Assembly: GCF_004795855.1 (NCBI RefSeq)
Contig: NZ_CP039252.1
Span: 434,001-498,000 of the forward strand
Origin: Hydrogenophaga sp. PAMC20947
GTDB lineage: Bacteria > Pseudomonadota > Gammaproteobacteria > Burkholderiales > Burkholderiaceae_C
DNA length: 64,000 nt
Reading direction: 5' to 3'
Positions 36,589-43,614 of this stretch are shown in pieces. The position numbers and the translations under genes are program-made. Within the stretch, counting starts at the first letter, position 1; the number at the start of each line of letters is the position of its first letter. The notes under the pieces were generated by a model. That model had not been told where the DNA came from. It worked only from the letters and a program-made list of their open reading frames with translations, and searched no databases.

Positions 36589-37245
36589 ATGACTACTTCA
36601 CTCAAAATCGATTTTGTCTCGGACGTTACCTGCCCCTGGTGCGCAGTGGGACTGGGCGCCCTGGAGCAGGCGCTGGGCAAGCTGAAAGCCGAAGTGTCGG
36701 CCGACATCCATTTCCAGCCCTTTGAGCTCAACCCCCACATGGGCGCCGAAGGCCAGGACGCCAGCGAGCACCTGACCGAGAAATACGGATCCACGCCAGA
36801 GCAGCAAGCCCAGATCCGCGAAACCATCCGCCAGCGTGGCGCGGAAGTGGGTTTTGGATTCAAGGCCGAAGGCCGTGGCCGCGTCTGGAACACGTTCGAC
36901 GCCCACCGCCTGCTGCAGTGGGCTGAGGTAGAGGGCGCCGCTGGCCAGCAGCCTGCGCTGAAGAAGGCCTTGCTCAAGGCCTGTCACGGCCGCGCGGAAA
37001 ACATGTCGTCCCACGCGATCCTGGCCGACGTGGCCGAGTCTGTGGGCCTGGACCGTGCGCGGGCCGAAGCCATTCTGGCCAGCGACGAATTCGCGGCCGA
37101 GGTGCGGCAGCGTCAGCAGTTTTATGCCAGCCAGGGCATCCGCTCGGTGCCCGCCGTCATCATCAACGACAAGCACCTGATCTCGGGCGGCCAGCCGGCT
37201 GAGGTGTTTGAGCAGGCGCTGCGGCAGATCGCTGCCGAAGCCTGA
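36589..37245 (+). CDS. DsbA-family oxidoreductase, FrnE-like
   Basis: A 218-aa thioredoxin-fold protein with the active site CPWC (Cys15, Cys18) in FVSDVTCPWCAVGL, a long helical insertion and the cis-Pro loop IRSVPAVIINDKHLISGGQP. No signal peptide, so it acts in the cytoplasm, like FrnE/HCCA-isomerase relatives. The 231 bp downstream before the next gene hold no recognisable feature apart from GTTAGGT at 37456-37462. Confidence 0.92.
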   Translation: MTTSLKIDFVSDVTCPWCAVGLGALEQALGKLKAEVSADIHFQPFELNPHMGAEGQDASEHLTEKYGSTPEQQAQIRETIRQRGAEVGFGFKAEGRGRVWNTFDAHRLLQWAEVEGAAGQQPALKKALLKACHGRAENMSSHAILADVAESVGLDRARAEAILASDEFAAEVRQRQQFYASQGIRSVPAVIINDKHLISGGQPAEVFEQALRQIAAEA

Positions 37246-37476
37246 AGCCCGAAGGCGCCGGTCATGCTGGCCGGACCGCTGGCTTGCCGTTTGTAGCGGG
37301 AAGGCGTTGCGGTTTGTTCTTCTGAGTCGGTTCACGTTTTGTGTTGGGCGACTCGTCAAGCCGCCGATCGGGCTCAAGGCGCTTCTCCAGCTGGAGGGCG
37401 GTGGCGCATTGGGGCTGTGTTGTTGAAAGCGCGTTCGGCTGTGCCCACAGTTCCCGTTAGGTTTTAAGGATCGATC

Positions 37477-39828
37477 TTGAGCACTGAACCCAATTCCACC
37501 CGTTTTGGTAGCGGCCAGGCTGTGCGCCGCCTTGAAGACGAGAGCCTGTTGGCGGGCACCGGCCGGTACGCCGATGACCTGAGCCTGCCTGGACAGGCCC
37601 ATCTCGCTTTCGTTCGTTCGCCGTACCCCCACGCGGCGATTCGCTCCGTTGACACCGACGCGGCAGCGGCCATGCCCGGCGTGCTGCGCGTGATCACAGG
37701 GGCCGATCTGGTGGCCGCTGGCGTCAAGCCGATGCCCGGTGCGCCCGCCTTCAAGCGTGCCGACGGCGCCGATGGAGCAACGCCGCCCCGGCGAGCCCTT
37801 GCGCACGGGCGCGCCCGCTTCGTCGGTGAGCCGGTTGCGGCTGTGATCGCCGAGACGCTTCAACAGGCCCGGGATGCCGCCGAGGCCGTGGTGGTCGATT
37901 ACGACGATTTGCCCATGGTGGTTGACCTCAAGGGTGCCACCGCCGAAGGCGCGCCGCTGCTGTGCGACGAGGGCACCGGCAACATCGCCGCCGAGGTGCG
38001 CTACGGCAGCGCCGACGCCACGGCCGCCGCTTTCGCCCAGGCCAGCCACGTGGTCAAGCTGGACATCACCAACCAGCGTGTGGCCGCGCTCACCATCGAG
38101 CCGCGCACGGTGTCCGTCGACTACGACGCCTCCACCGGGCGCCTCTTGATCCGCATGAGCACGCAGATGCCGTCGGGCGTGCGCGACGCGGTCTGCAACG
38201 CCATCGGCCTGGCGAAAGAAAGCGTGCGCGTGGTGGTGGGCGATGTGGGGGGTGGCTTCGGCATGAAAACCGGTGCCTACCCCGAAGACATTGCGGTCGC
38301 TTATGCCGCTCATGCCTTGCAGCGCCCCGTGAAATGGGTGGCCGATCGCAGCGAAGAATTCGTTTCTTCATGCCATGGCCGAGATGTTGAATCCCACGCC
38401 GAACTGGCGCTCGACGCCAGCGGCAAGATTCTCGGCCTGCGGGTGAAGTCGCACGCCAACGTGGGCGCCTATGCCACGGGCACCGGCGTGGCGATCCAGC
38501 TGCTGCTCGGGCCCTGGGTGCAAACCAGCGTTTACGACATCCAGACCATCGATTTCCATATCAAGGCCGTGCTCACCAACACGGCACCCACCGGGGCCTA
38601 CCGCGGCGCCGGCCGGCCTGAAGCCATCTTCATCATCGAGCGCCTCATGGACGAAGCCGCCCGCCAGACCGGTATCGACCGCGTTGAACTGCGCCGCCGC
38701 AACTTCATCCAGCCAGAGCAGATGCCCTACAAAATCGCCATGGGGCAGGTTTACGACACGGGTGCCTTCGAGTCCATCATGGACCAGGGCCTGGCGCTGG
38801 CCGACTGGAGCGGGTTCGACGCCCGCGCCGCCGCTTCGGCGAAACAAGGCAAGCAGCGCGGCCTGGGCATCGCCACCTTCCTGGAGTGGACCGGCGGCAA
38901 CGTGTTCGAAGAGCGCGTCACCGTGGCGATCAAAGCGGGCACCACGCCCGAAGACGACGGCACCATCGAAATCTTCACCGCTGTCAACGCCATGGGGCAG
39001 GGCATTGCCACCTCGCTCGCGCAACTCGCGGTCGATGCCTTTGGCGTGCCGATCGAGCGGGTGCGCATCGTGTTAGGCGACACCGACCGGGGCGACGGTT
39101 TCGGCAGCGCAGGCTCGCGCTCGCTGTTCACCGGCGGCTCGGCCGTGCGGATCGGCGCCGAGCGAACCATTGATAAAGCACGGCAACTCGCGGCCAAAGA
39201 ATTTGAAGCCGCCGCCGACGATGTGGTGTACGCCAATGGCGTCTTCACCGTCGCCGGCACCGACCTCACGCTCGACCTCTTCGCGCTGGCCGGCAAGCAG
39301 CCCGAGAGCGAAATTTTCATGGAATCGACCAGCGCCGTCGCCGGCCCCTCCTGGCCCAACGGCTGCCACATCTGCGAAGTCGAAATCGATCCGTCCACAG
39401 GCGAGGTAGCCGTGGTGGCCTACAGCTCGGTCAACGACGTGGGGCGCGTGGTCAACCCCATGATCGTGCGCGGCCAGCTCGAAGGCGGTGCCGTTCAAGG
39501 CATCGGCCAGGCGCTGTATGAACACATGGTGTACGACGTGGAAACCGGGCAACCGATCACCGGCAGCCTGATGGACTACGCCGCGCCGCGCGCCGATGTG
39601 CTGACCTCGATGTTCCGCATGGAAATGGACGAATCGACGCCCTGCAAAAACAACCCGCTGGGTGTGAAAGGCGTGGGCGAACTCGGCACCATCGGCGCCA
39701 CGCCGGCCATCGTCAACGCGGTGGCCGACGCCTTCGCGCGCAACGGGCTTGCAAAGCAAACGCCGCACCTGCAGATGCCGCTGAGCCCGGCGCGCCTTTG
39801 GCAGGCGATGCAGCTACCGTCGAACTGA
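37477..39828 (+). CDS. xanthine-dehydrogenase-family molybdopterin subunit (CoxL-like, form II), orphan
   Basis: A 783-aa large subunit of a molybdenum hydroxylase. Visible motifs: GGGFGMK (258-264), AYRGAGR (374-380, the form II loop rather than the CO-oxidising AYxCSFR) and the catalytic Glu in KGVGELG near the C-terminus. True CO dehydrogenase activity is therefore unlikely; an aldehyde or N-heterocycle is more plausible. The start is TTG 37477 with AAGGA 6 nt upstream. The FAD and 2Fe-2S subunit genes that normally accompany it are absent on both sides. Confidence 0.88.
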   Translation: MSTEPNSTRFGSGQAVRRLEDESLLAGTGRYADDLSLPGQAHLAFVRSPYPHAAIRSVDTDAAAAMPGVLRVITGADLVAAGVKPMPGAPAFKRADGADGATPPRRALAHGRARFVGEPVAAVIAETLQQARDAAEAVVVDYDDLPMVVDLKGATAEGAPLLCDEGTGNIAAEVRYGSADATAAAFAQASHVVKLDITNQRVAALTIEPRTVSVDYDASTGRLLIRMSTQMPSGVRDAVCNAIGLAKESVRVVVGDVGGGFGMKTGAYPEDIAVAYAAHALQRPVKWVADRSEEFVSSCHGRDVESHAELALDASGKILGLRVKSHANVGAYATGTGVAIQLLLGPWVQTSVYDIQTIDFHIKAVLTNTAPTGAYRGAGRPEAIFIIERLMDEAARQTGIDRVELRRRNFIQPEQMPYKIAMGQVYDTGAFESIMDQGLALADWSGFDARAAASAKQGKQRGLGIATFLEWTGGNVFEERVTVAIKAGTTPEDDGTIEIFTAVNAMGQGIATSLAQLAVDAFGVPIERVRIVLGDTDRGDGFGSAGSRSLFTGGSAVRIGAERTIDKARQLAAKEFEAAADDVVYANGVFTVAGTDLTLDLFALAGKQPESEIFMESTSAVAGPSWPNGCHICEVEIDPSTGEVAVVAYSSVNDVGRVVNPMIVRGQLEGGAVQGIGQALYEHMVYDVETGQPITGSLMDYAAPRADVLTSMFRMEMDESTPCKNNPLGVKGVGELGTIGATPAIVNAVADAFARNGLAKQTPHLQMPLSPARLWQAMQLPSN

Positions 39829-40081
39829 GTTCTACGATCGGCGGACCAGCGTCAGTCGCCGCTCGTGGCCTTTGTGTCGCAAATTAAGGGATGCGCTATC
39901 GGCGAGGGCTTCTGTGCGGACGCTTGGTCAGATATCGACCCTAAACGGTCATACAAGGACCCAAAGAGTAGCGGTCACTGGGCAAAAGTGGCTGCCGGGT
40001 TTCGTGGTTTACTTATACCTGTACGAAGAATGGAACCTAGCCTTTAACCTGTTGATCTGGTTGTTTTTTTAGGAGGTTGAG

Positions 40082-40141
40082 ATGGCCAACTTATGGAGCA
40101 GGTTCTGCTCTGGACATTACGTTAGGTTTCACAACTCATGA
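40082..40141 (+). CDS. 19-residue leader ORF spanning the cassette boundary
   Basis: ATG 40082 is preceded by a perfect AGGAGGT (40071-40077) and encodes 19 residues (MANLWSRFC...). Its TGA (40139-40141) overlaps the HNH start codon in an ATGA. The HNH gene has no ribosome-binding site of its own, so translational coupling is likely. The recombination site GTTAGGT (40121-40127) lies inside it. This mirrors ORF-11 of class 1 integron attI sites, which boosts translation of cassettes lacking a ribosome-binding site. Confidence 0.45.
   Translation: MANLWSRFCSGHYVRFHNS
40121..40127 (+). other. left boundary core site (GTTRRRY) of the HNH gene cassette
   Basis: GTTAGGT fits the integron core site. 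The 12 bp GTTAGGTTTCAC (40121-40132) are matched exactly in inverse orientation by GTGAAACCTAAC at 41018-41029 after the gene, as expected for the two ends of one cassette. A small hairpin (GAGCAG-GTT-CTGCTC) lies just upstream, but I cannot make a full attC or attI from it. The 39829-40070 stretch holds no recognisable gene. Confidence 0.6.
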
Positions 40142-41007
40142 CTTCCGCACTCTTCATCAATGGTGTCTTCGAGTCCACTCTGGCCGAGATCGAGAAGACG
40201 CAACAGAACACCGCTGGGAAGCGTTGCTATCTTCAGCCCTATGCCAGTGAGCGCATTAAGCTACTTGTCGACAACTCTCCGAGCCCTGAAAATCCGATAA
40301 CCCTGTATCTCTCCCTAACGGACTCTTTGTCGTATGTCTCTTTTCGCGCAAAGATAGTCGGTTGGCAAGACAAGCGAGAACTCGCGAAGGATCAAACTGC
40401 ACTCGATGTTCTCAACCAACACATCAAGGCGTATCAACCATCGGAGAACGACATCTACTTGACTACCGACGACGGAAAGCCCTGTGTCAATCTAATTGCC
40501 ATTGTAGAAGTCCATCGTCTCGAAACGAAGATACCAGTCTCCTGCTTCGTGAAGATCAGCGATGGAACGCCGCTGAGTATGAAGCGCTCACGTGCCGGTG
40601 GATGGTCTCCAGTACGCGAACAGTATGAGTGGCTTGGAACCAGTACTGAAGCCGTGAAGGACGACCTTGATGCATCGCTTCAAAGTGAAGTTCTCAAGTC
40701 CCTCAACGACCCCTCGGCTGCAAGGCAAGAACGCCTGGCGGCGGCCGCAAAGCTGCCAGCGTCTATTCAGGTCATTTCGCGCGCATTTCTACGCAACCCT
40801 GATGTAATTGCCGAGGTCTTGGTACGTGCGGATGGCACTTGTGAAGAGTGTCTCGCTCCAGCCCCATTCATACGCACCGCAAACAACACACCCTACCTGG
40901 AGGTTCATCACCGCAAAATGCTCTCGGAGGGAGGAGAAGACTCTGTCGCCAATGCCGTTGCGCTTTGCCCAAACTGTCATCGCAGGCTTCACTTTGGCGT
41001 TGGCTGA
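40138..41007 (+). CDS. HNH endonuclease (cassette-borne)
   Basis: A 289-aa protein with a C-terminal HNH domain: C235xxC238, EVHHRKMLSEGGEDSVANAVALCPNCHRRLH with H257/H258, N272, C277xxC280. The N-terminal 200 residues contain a beta-rich segment (SYVSFRAKIVGWQDKREL) that could be a DNA-reader domain, as in modification-dependent McrA-like restriction enzymes; that is inference. Base composition is less G+C-rich than neighbours. The start overlaps the leader ORF, and the gene is framed by integron-type core sites 11 bp before and 16 bp after. Confidence 0.85.
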   Translation: MTSALFINGVFESTLAEIEKTQQNTAGKRCYLQPYASERIKLLVDNSPSPENPITLYLSLTDSLSYVSFRAKIVGWQDKRELAKDQTALDVLNQHIKAYQPSENDIYLTTDDGKPCVNLIAIVEVHRLETKIPVSCFVKISDGTPLSMKRSRAGGWSPVREQYEWLGTSTEAVKDDLDASLQSEVLKSLNDPSAARQERLAAAAKLPASIQVISRAFLRNPDVIAEVLVRADGTCEECLAPAPFIRTANNTPYLEVHHRKMLSEGGEDSVANAVALCPNCHRRLHFGVG

Positions 41008-41022
41008 GCCGCGATGAGTGAA

Positions 41023-41036
41023 ACCTAACCCAACGT
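41023..41036 (+). other. attC left part (1L box ACCTAAC) of the HNH cassette, cut by an IS
   Basis: ACCTAAC (41023-41029) is the exact complement of the cassette's own GTTAGGT. It is followed by spacer CCAAC and GT, then the IS begins. Joining GT to TCAACC at 42515 across the IS restores a GTTCAACC second box. The rest of the site lies at 42513-42628. Confidence 0.65.
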
Positions 41037-42514
41037 ATATGGACTCCCCCACAAGGGCAAGAAACTGATTGATGTTTTGGCTGTTGGGGAATCGCCTGCA
41101 GTCGTATATCCGGCATCTGAGGTGGACTCTGTTGTGGTCCGTGCCAGCATGGAATCTGCGGGACCGGCGCGCCAATCGTTACAAGCGGCAGGCAAGCTGC
41201 CGGAAGGGTTATCGGCGTCAGACGGTCTGGGGTGTGCCCGGTTGGCCATGTGGGTCAATCAATCTCGTCGCAAGCGGCGTGGGTGGAAACAAAACTCTTT
41301 TTGGGTGACGGCTGTTCGGTGGGTGTCTGCCACTCAGGCAGGCATCACAAAACTCTCTCGGTTGATCTTTCTGCTCAGCCGTTCGGTTTCACCGAACGGT
41401 ACCTTGTCCCTGAGCGTGGCGTAGCAAATACGCGCCAGCTTGTTGGCCAGCGCACAGGCCGCCTTGTTGTGGTTCGACCGACGCTGCACATCCAATGCCC
41501 AGCGGCGCACCCCACACACCTCGCGCTCTGCTGCCTCAGCCACCTTGGCCGCTCGCAACACGCTCCTGGCGCCGTGCGTGAGCAACATGCGCAAATAGCG
41601 GTCCCCACGCTTGGAGATCGAGCCAAGAAAGCGATTGCCTCCAGATGAATGCTCGCGCGGCGTGAGACCGAACCAACTGGCAAAGTGGCGCGCATCCTTG
41701 AAGTGCGTCACATCACCCGAGGTGGCCGCCACCAGCGCCGTGGCGGTGAGCAAACCGATCCCCGGAATCGAGAGCAGCGTGGTGCAAGCTGGGCTCAGCC
41801 TGGCCAGGGCGGCCAGCTCCCGTTCCAACTGGGCGATGCGAGCTTCGAGCAGGCGCACTTCTTCGACCAGCAAGCGGGCCGTGCCCCGGATCAGCTCAGG
41901 CACAGCGGAACCCGGATCGGCCAGCACCCGGCTGATCGCCTCCAGCCCGGTGCGAGCACCCACGGGAACCGCGATGCCAAACTCACGCAGGAAACCGCGC
42001 AAAGCGTTGATGCGCGAAGTGCGCGTGCCCATCCACAGCGAGCGCACGCGGTGCAAGCCTTGCAAAGCTTGCTGCTCGACCGACTTCACGCGCACCGGGC
42101 GCATGTCGGAAGCGCGGGCGGCTTCGAGCAAAGCCGCCGCATCGGTGGCATCGGTCTTGTTGCGGCGCACATAGGCGCGCACGTATTGCGCGGGCAGCAG
42201 GCGAACCTCAATGCCCAGGCCATTGAGCCAGCGCGCCCAGTGGTGGGCCGAGCCGCAGGCTTCCATGACAACGAGAGATACAGCCCGATTTGCGAACCAG
42301 CGCTCGAACTGCAAACGCGTGAGACGCTGCGTTTCAACGATGCGCCAATGCTCATCGGCCACAGCTATTTGGAAAACGGATTTGGCCAGATCGACGGCCA
42401 CAGTAGTAGCATTCATGTCGGACTCCTTTCGTTTGGATGAAGACCTGATCCCCACGCCCATGAAGACCAGAGCGCGAATGTCGCGCAAACAAACGGGGGA
42501 GTCCATCCCATCAT
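41037..42514 (-). mobile_element. IS110/IS1111-family insertion sequence (IS1111-attC type)
   Basis: An element of about 1.48 kb with one transposase gene and subterminal inverted repeats ATGGACTCCCCC (41039-41050) and GGGGGAGTCCAT (42495-42506), as usual for the IS1111 subgroup. No target duplication is evident, also typical. It sits inside the attC-like site between two cassette genes, at the second left-hand box. IS1111-attC elements are known to target integron attC sites, so context and family agree. Exact ends are uncertain by a few bases. Confidence 0.85.
41334..42416 (-). CDS. IS110-family transposase (IS1111 group)
   Basis: A 360-aa transposase with the N-terminal RuvC-like DEDD set D9 (AVDLAKSVF), E52 (VVMEACGS), D89 and D92 (NKTDATDA), and the C-terminal Transposase_20 domain (LLSIPGIGLLTATALVA; FASWFGLTPREHSSGG). 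AAAGGAG precedes ATG 42416; upstream in-frame codons run into the attC stem and are unlikely. The frame is intact, so the element may be active. About 285 bp of non-coding IS sequence lies beyond its stop, which is usual for the subgroup. Confidence 0.95.
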   Translation of the reverse strand: MNATTVAVDLAKSVFQIAVADEHWRIVETQRLTRLQFERWFANRAVSLVVMEACGSAHHWARWLNGLGIEVRLLPAQYVRAYVRRNKTDATDAAALLEAARASDMRPVRVKSVEQQALQGLHRVRSLWMGTRTSRINALRGFLREFGIAVPVGARTGLEAISRVLADPGSAVPELIRGTARLLVEEVRLLEARIAQLERELAALARLSPACTTLLSIPGIGLLTATALVAATSGDVTHFKDARHFASWFGLTPREHSSGGNRFLGSISKRGDRYLRMLLTHGARSVLRAAKVAEAAEREVCGVRRWALDVQRRSNHNKAACALANKLARICYATLRDKVPFGETERLSRKINRESFVMPA

Positions 42515-42628
42515 TCAACCGGACCGCCAACGGCTTGCTGCCAGGGCCACGCTGCAGTGCAGGGGTGCATTTTCTGCAGCGTGGCCCTGGCAGCAAGCCG
42601 TCGTCGGCCGGTTAACTCTACGTTGAAC
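42513..42628 (+). other. attC recombination site (right part, with long stem)
   Basis: Two perfect 27-bp arms (42531-42557 and 42574-42600) form a stem with a 16-nt loop. Outer boxes TTCAACCGG (42514-42522) and CCGGTTAAC pair except for one extra C, the extrahelical base expected in attC. The site ends TTAACTC-TAC-GTTGAAC, with core GTTGAAC at 42622-42628. With the ACCTAAC box left of the IS, this rebuilds a complete attC of about 130 nt. A plain terminator is unlikely because there is no T tract. Confidence 0.75.
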
Positions 42629-42634
42629 TCGCCA

Positions 42635-43459
42635 ATGCCGACTGATACCCTCAACATTCACATCGACCTGAGCGCGCTGCAAGCGACCTTCTTTCGTCGT
42701 CTCCAGCATCAGCTAGATGTGACCAAAGTGCTGCAAGTCGGCTGCGAGCAAGTGACTGCCGAGCAAGTTGCGGAATACGGAGAGTTTGGCACCTTCGTGC
42801 CGGCCAATGGCGCGCAACTCAAACACGACGACGCCAAAGCCGAAGCCCAAGATTGGCTGCTACGCGGATTCCTTCGAGACGCGATTGAAGGAGCGGGCTT
42901 GTTTCTAGACGAGTGCCTCCAAGTCTGCGAGGTACTACCAATGGCGGCGAAAGGTACAGCGAACGCCGCTGAGCTTCATCGGGTCCTCCACGAACTGCCT
43001 CGCTCAAATCACAAGCTGCACTTCCCACAAAAGCTCGAGAAGCTCGAGCGACAGTTCGGAATAGCAACTCGTTTCAACGCGAACGTCTTGAGCCTCAACA
43101 AGGCTCGCACATGTGTAGTCCACAGACTTGGGGCGGTATCGCCTCTCGACGTTGACGACACAGGGGTCCTAAAGATCACCTTCCAGCATGCAAGGTTCGT
43201 TGCCCGAGGACAAGAGACTGGCCAAGAACTCGTACTTGACCGGCCAGGCATAGTAACCACGGAAGAGTCCATGCTCGAGCTGCACTTCGTAGACAACGAG
43301 CGGCAATTCAAGATTGGCGACCGTGTGCGGTTGCAGGCTCACGAGTTGTACGACACGATCATTACCCTCTGGCGCTTCGGACTTGCCGCAGCACAGGAAA
43401 TAGAAGCCTATGGCAAGTCACTCGGCATACAGTTTCCGGTCCCGCCGAGCGAGGCCTAA
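42635..43459 (+). CDS. cassette-borne protein with HEPN-like motif
   Basis: A 274-aa mostly helical protein, not assigned to a named family. LNKARTCVVHRLG contains R158-x4-H163, the RNase/ligand motif seen in HEPN proteins and often written RNxxxH; Thr replaces the usual Asn. ATG 42635 lies 6 nt after core site GTTGAAC, and the TAA stop is embedded in the next core site GCCTAAC, both normal for integron cassettes. A role in defence or toxin-antitoxin biology is possible but unproven. G+C is visibly lower than in chromosomal neighbours. Confidence 0.75.
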   Translation: MPTDTLNIHIDLSALQATFFRRLQHQLDVTKVLQVGCEQVTAEQVAEYGEFGTFVPANGAQLKHDDAKAEAQDWLLRGFLRDAIEGAGLFLDECLQVCEVLPMAAKGTANAAELHRVLHELPRSNHKLHFPQKLEKLERQFGIATRFNANVLSLNKARTCVVHRLGAVSPLDVDDTGVLKITFQHARFVARGQETGQELVLDRPGIVTTEESMLELHFVDNERQFKIGDRVRLQAHELYDTIITLWRFGLAAAQEIEAYGKSLGIQFPVPPSEA

Positions 43460-43473
43460 CTCGAACGTTGAGC
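43454..43473 (+). other. attC left half (GCCTAAC ... GTTGAGC) after the HEPN-like gene
   Basis: GCCTAAC (43454-43460) fits RYYYAAC and contains the gene's TAA stop. It is followed by a 6-nt spacer and GTTGAGC, a plausible second box. I find no matching right half in the next 150 bp, only a small hairpin ATCGGCC/GGCCGAT (43494-43513). The site appears truncated, marking the end of the cassette segment. Confidence 0.5.
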
Positions 43474-43614
43474 GACTGCTTTCCCATTTGAGCATCGGCC
43501 GCTCCTGGCCGATTTCGGTCGTATGTGGGCTTCCATCTTCAGACCGGAATTCACAATCGCCCTGCCGAAAGCGCTTCCCTTTGTGAAGGTGTCGTTCCGC
43601 TGCCCGGTGCTCAG

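Noticed and set aside
37456..37462. GTTAGGT before the CoxL-like gene considered as another cassette boundary.
   Set aside because: No matching RYYYAAC site or stem follows the gene, and 2.35 kb is large for a cassette; noted only as a point to check.
39865..40047. 60-codon plus-strand frame after the CoxL-like gene.
   Set aside because: No ribosome-binding site, no similarity, and an overlapping alternative frame of equal length.
40116..40127. Sequence left of the HNH cassette considered as a full attC or attI.
   Set aside because: Only a 6-bp hairpin and the terminal core site are visible; the paired boxes of an attC are missing.
42531..42600. Strong 27-bp hairpin considered as a transcription terminator.
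   Set aside because: No T tract on either strand; outer boxes, the bulged base and the GTTGAAC end fit an attC site better.
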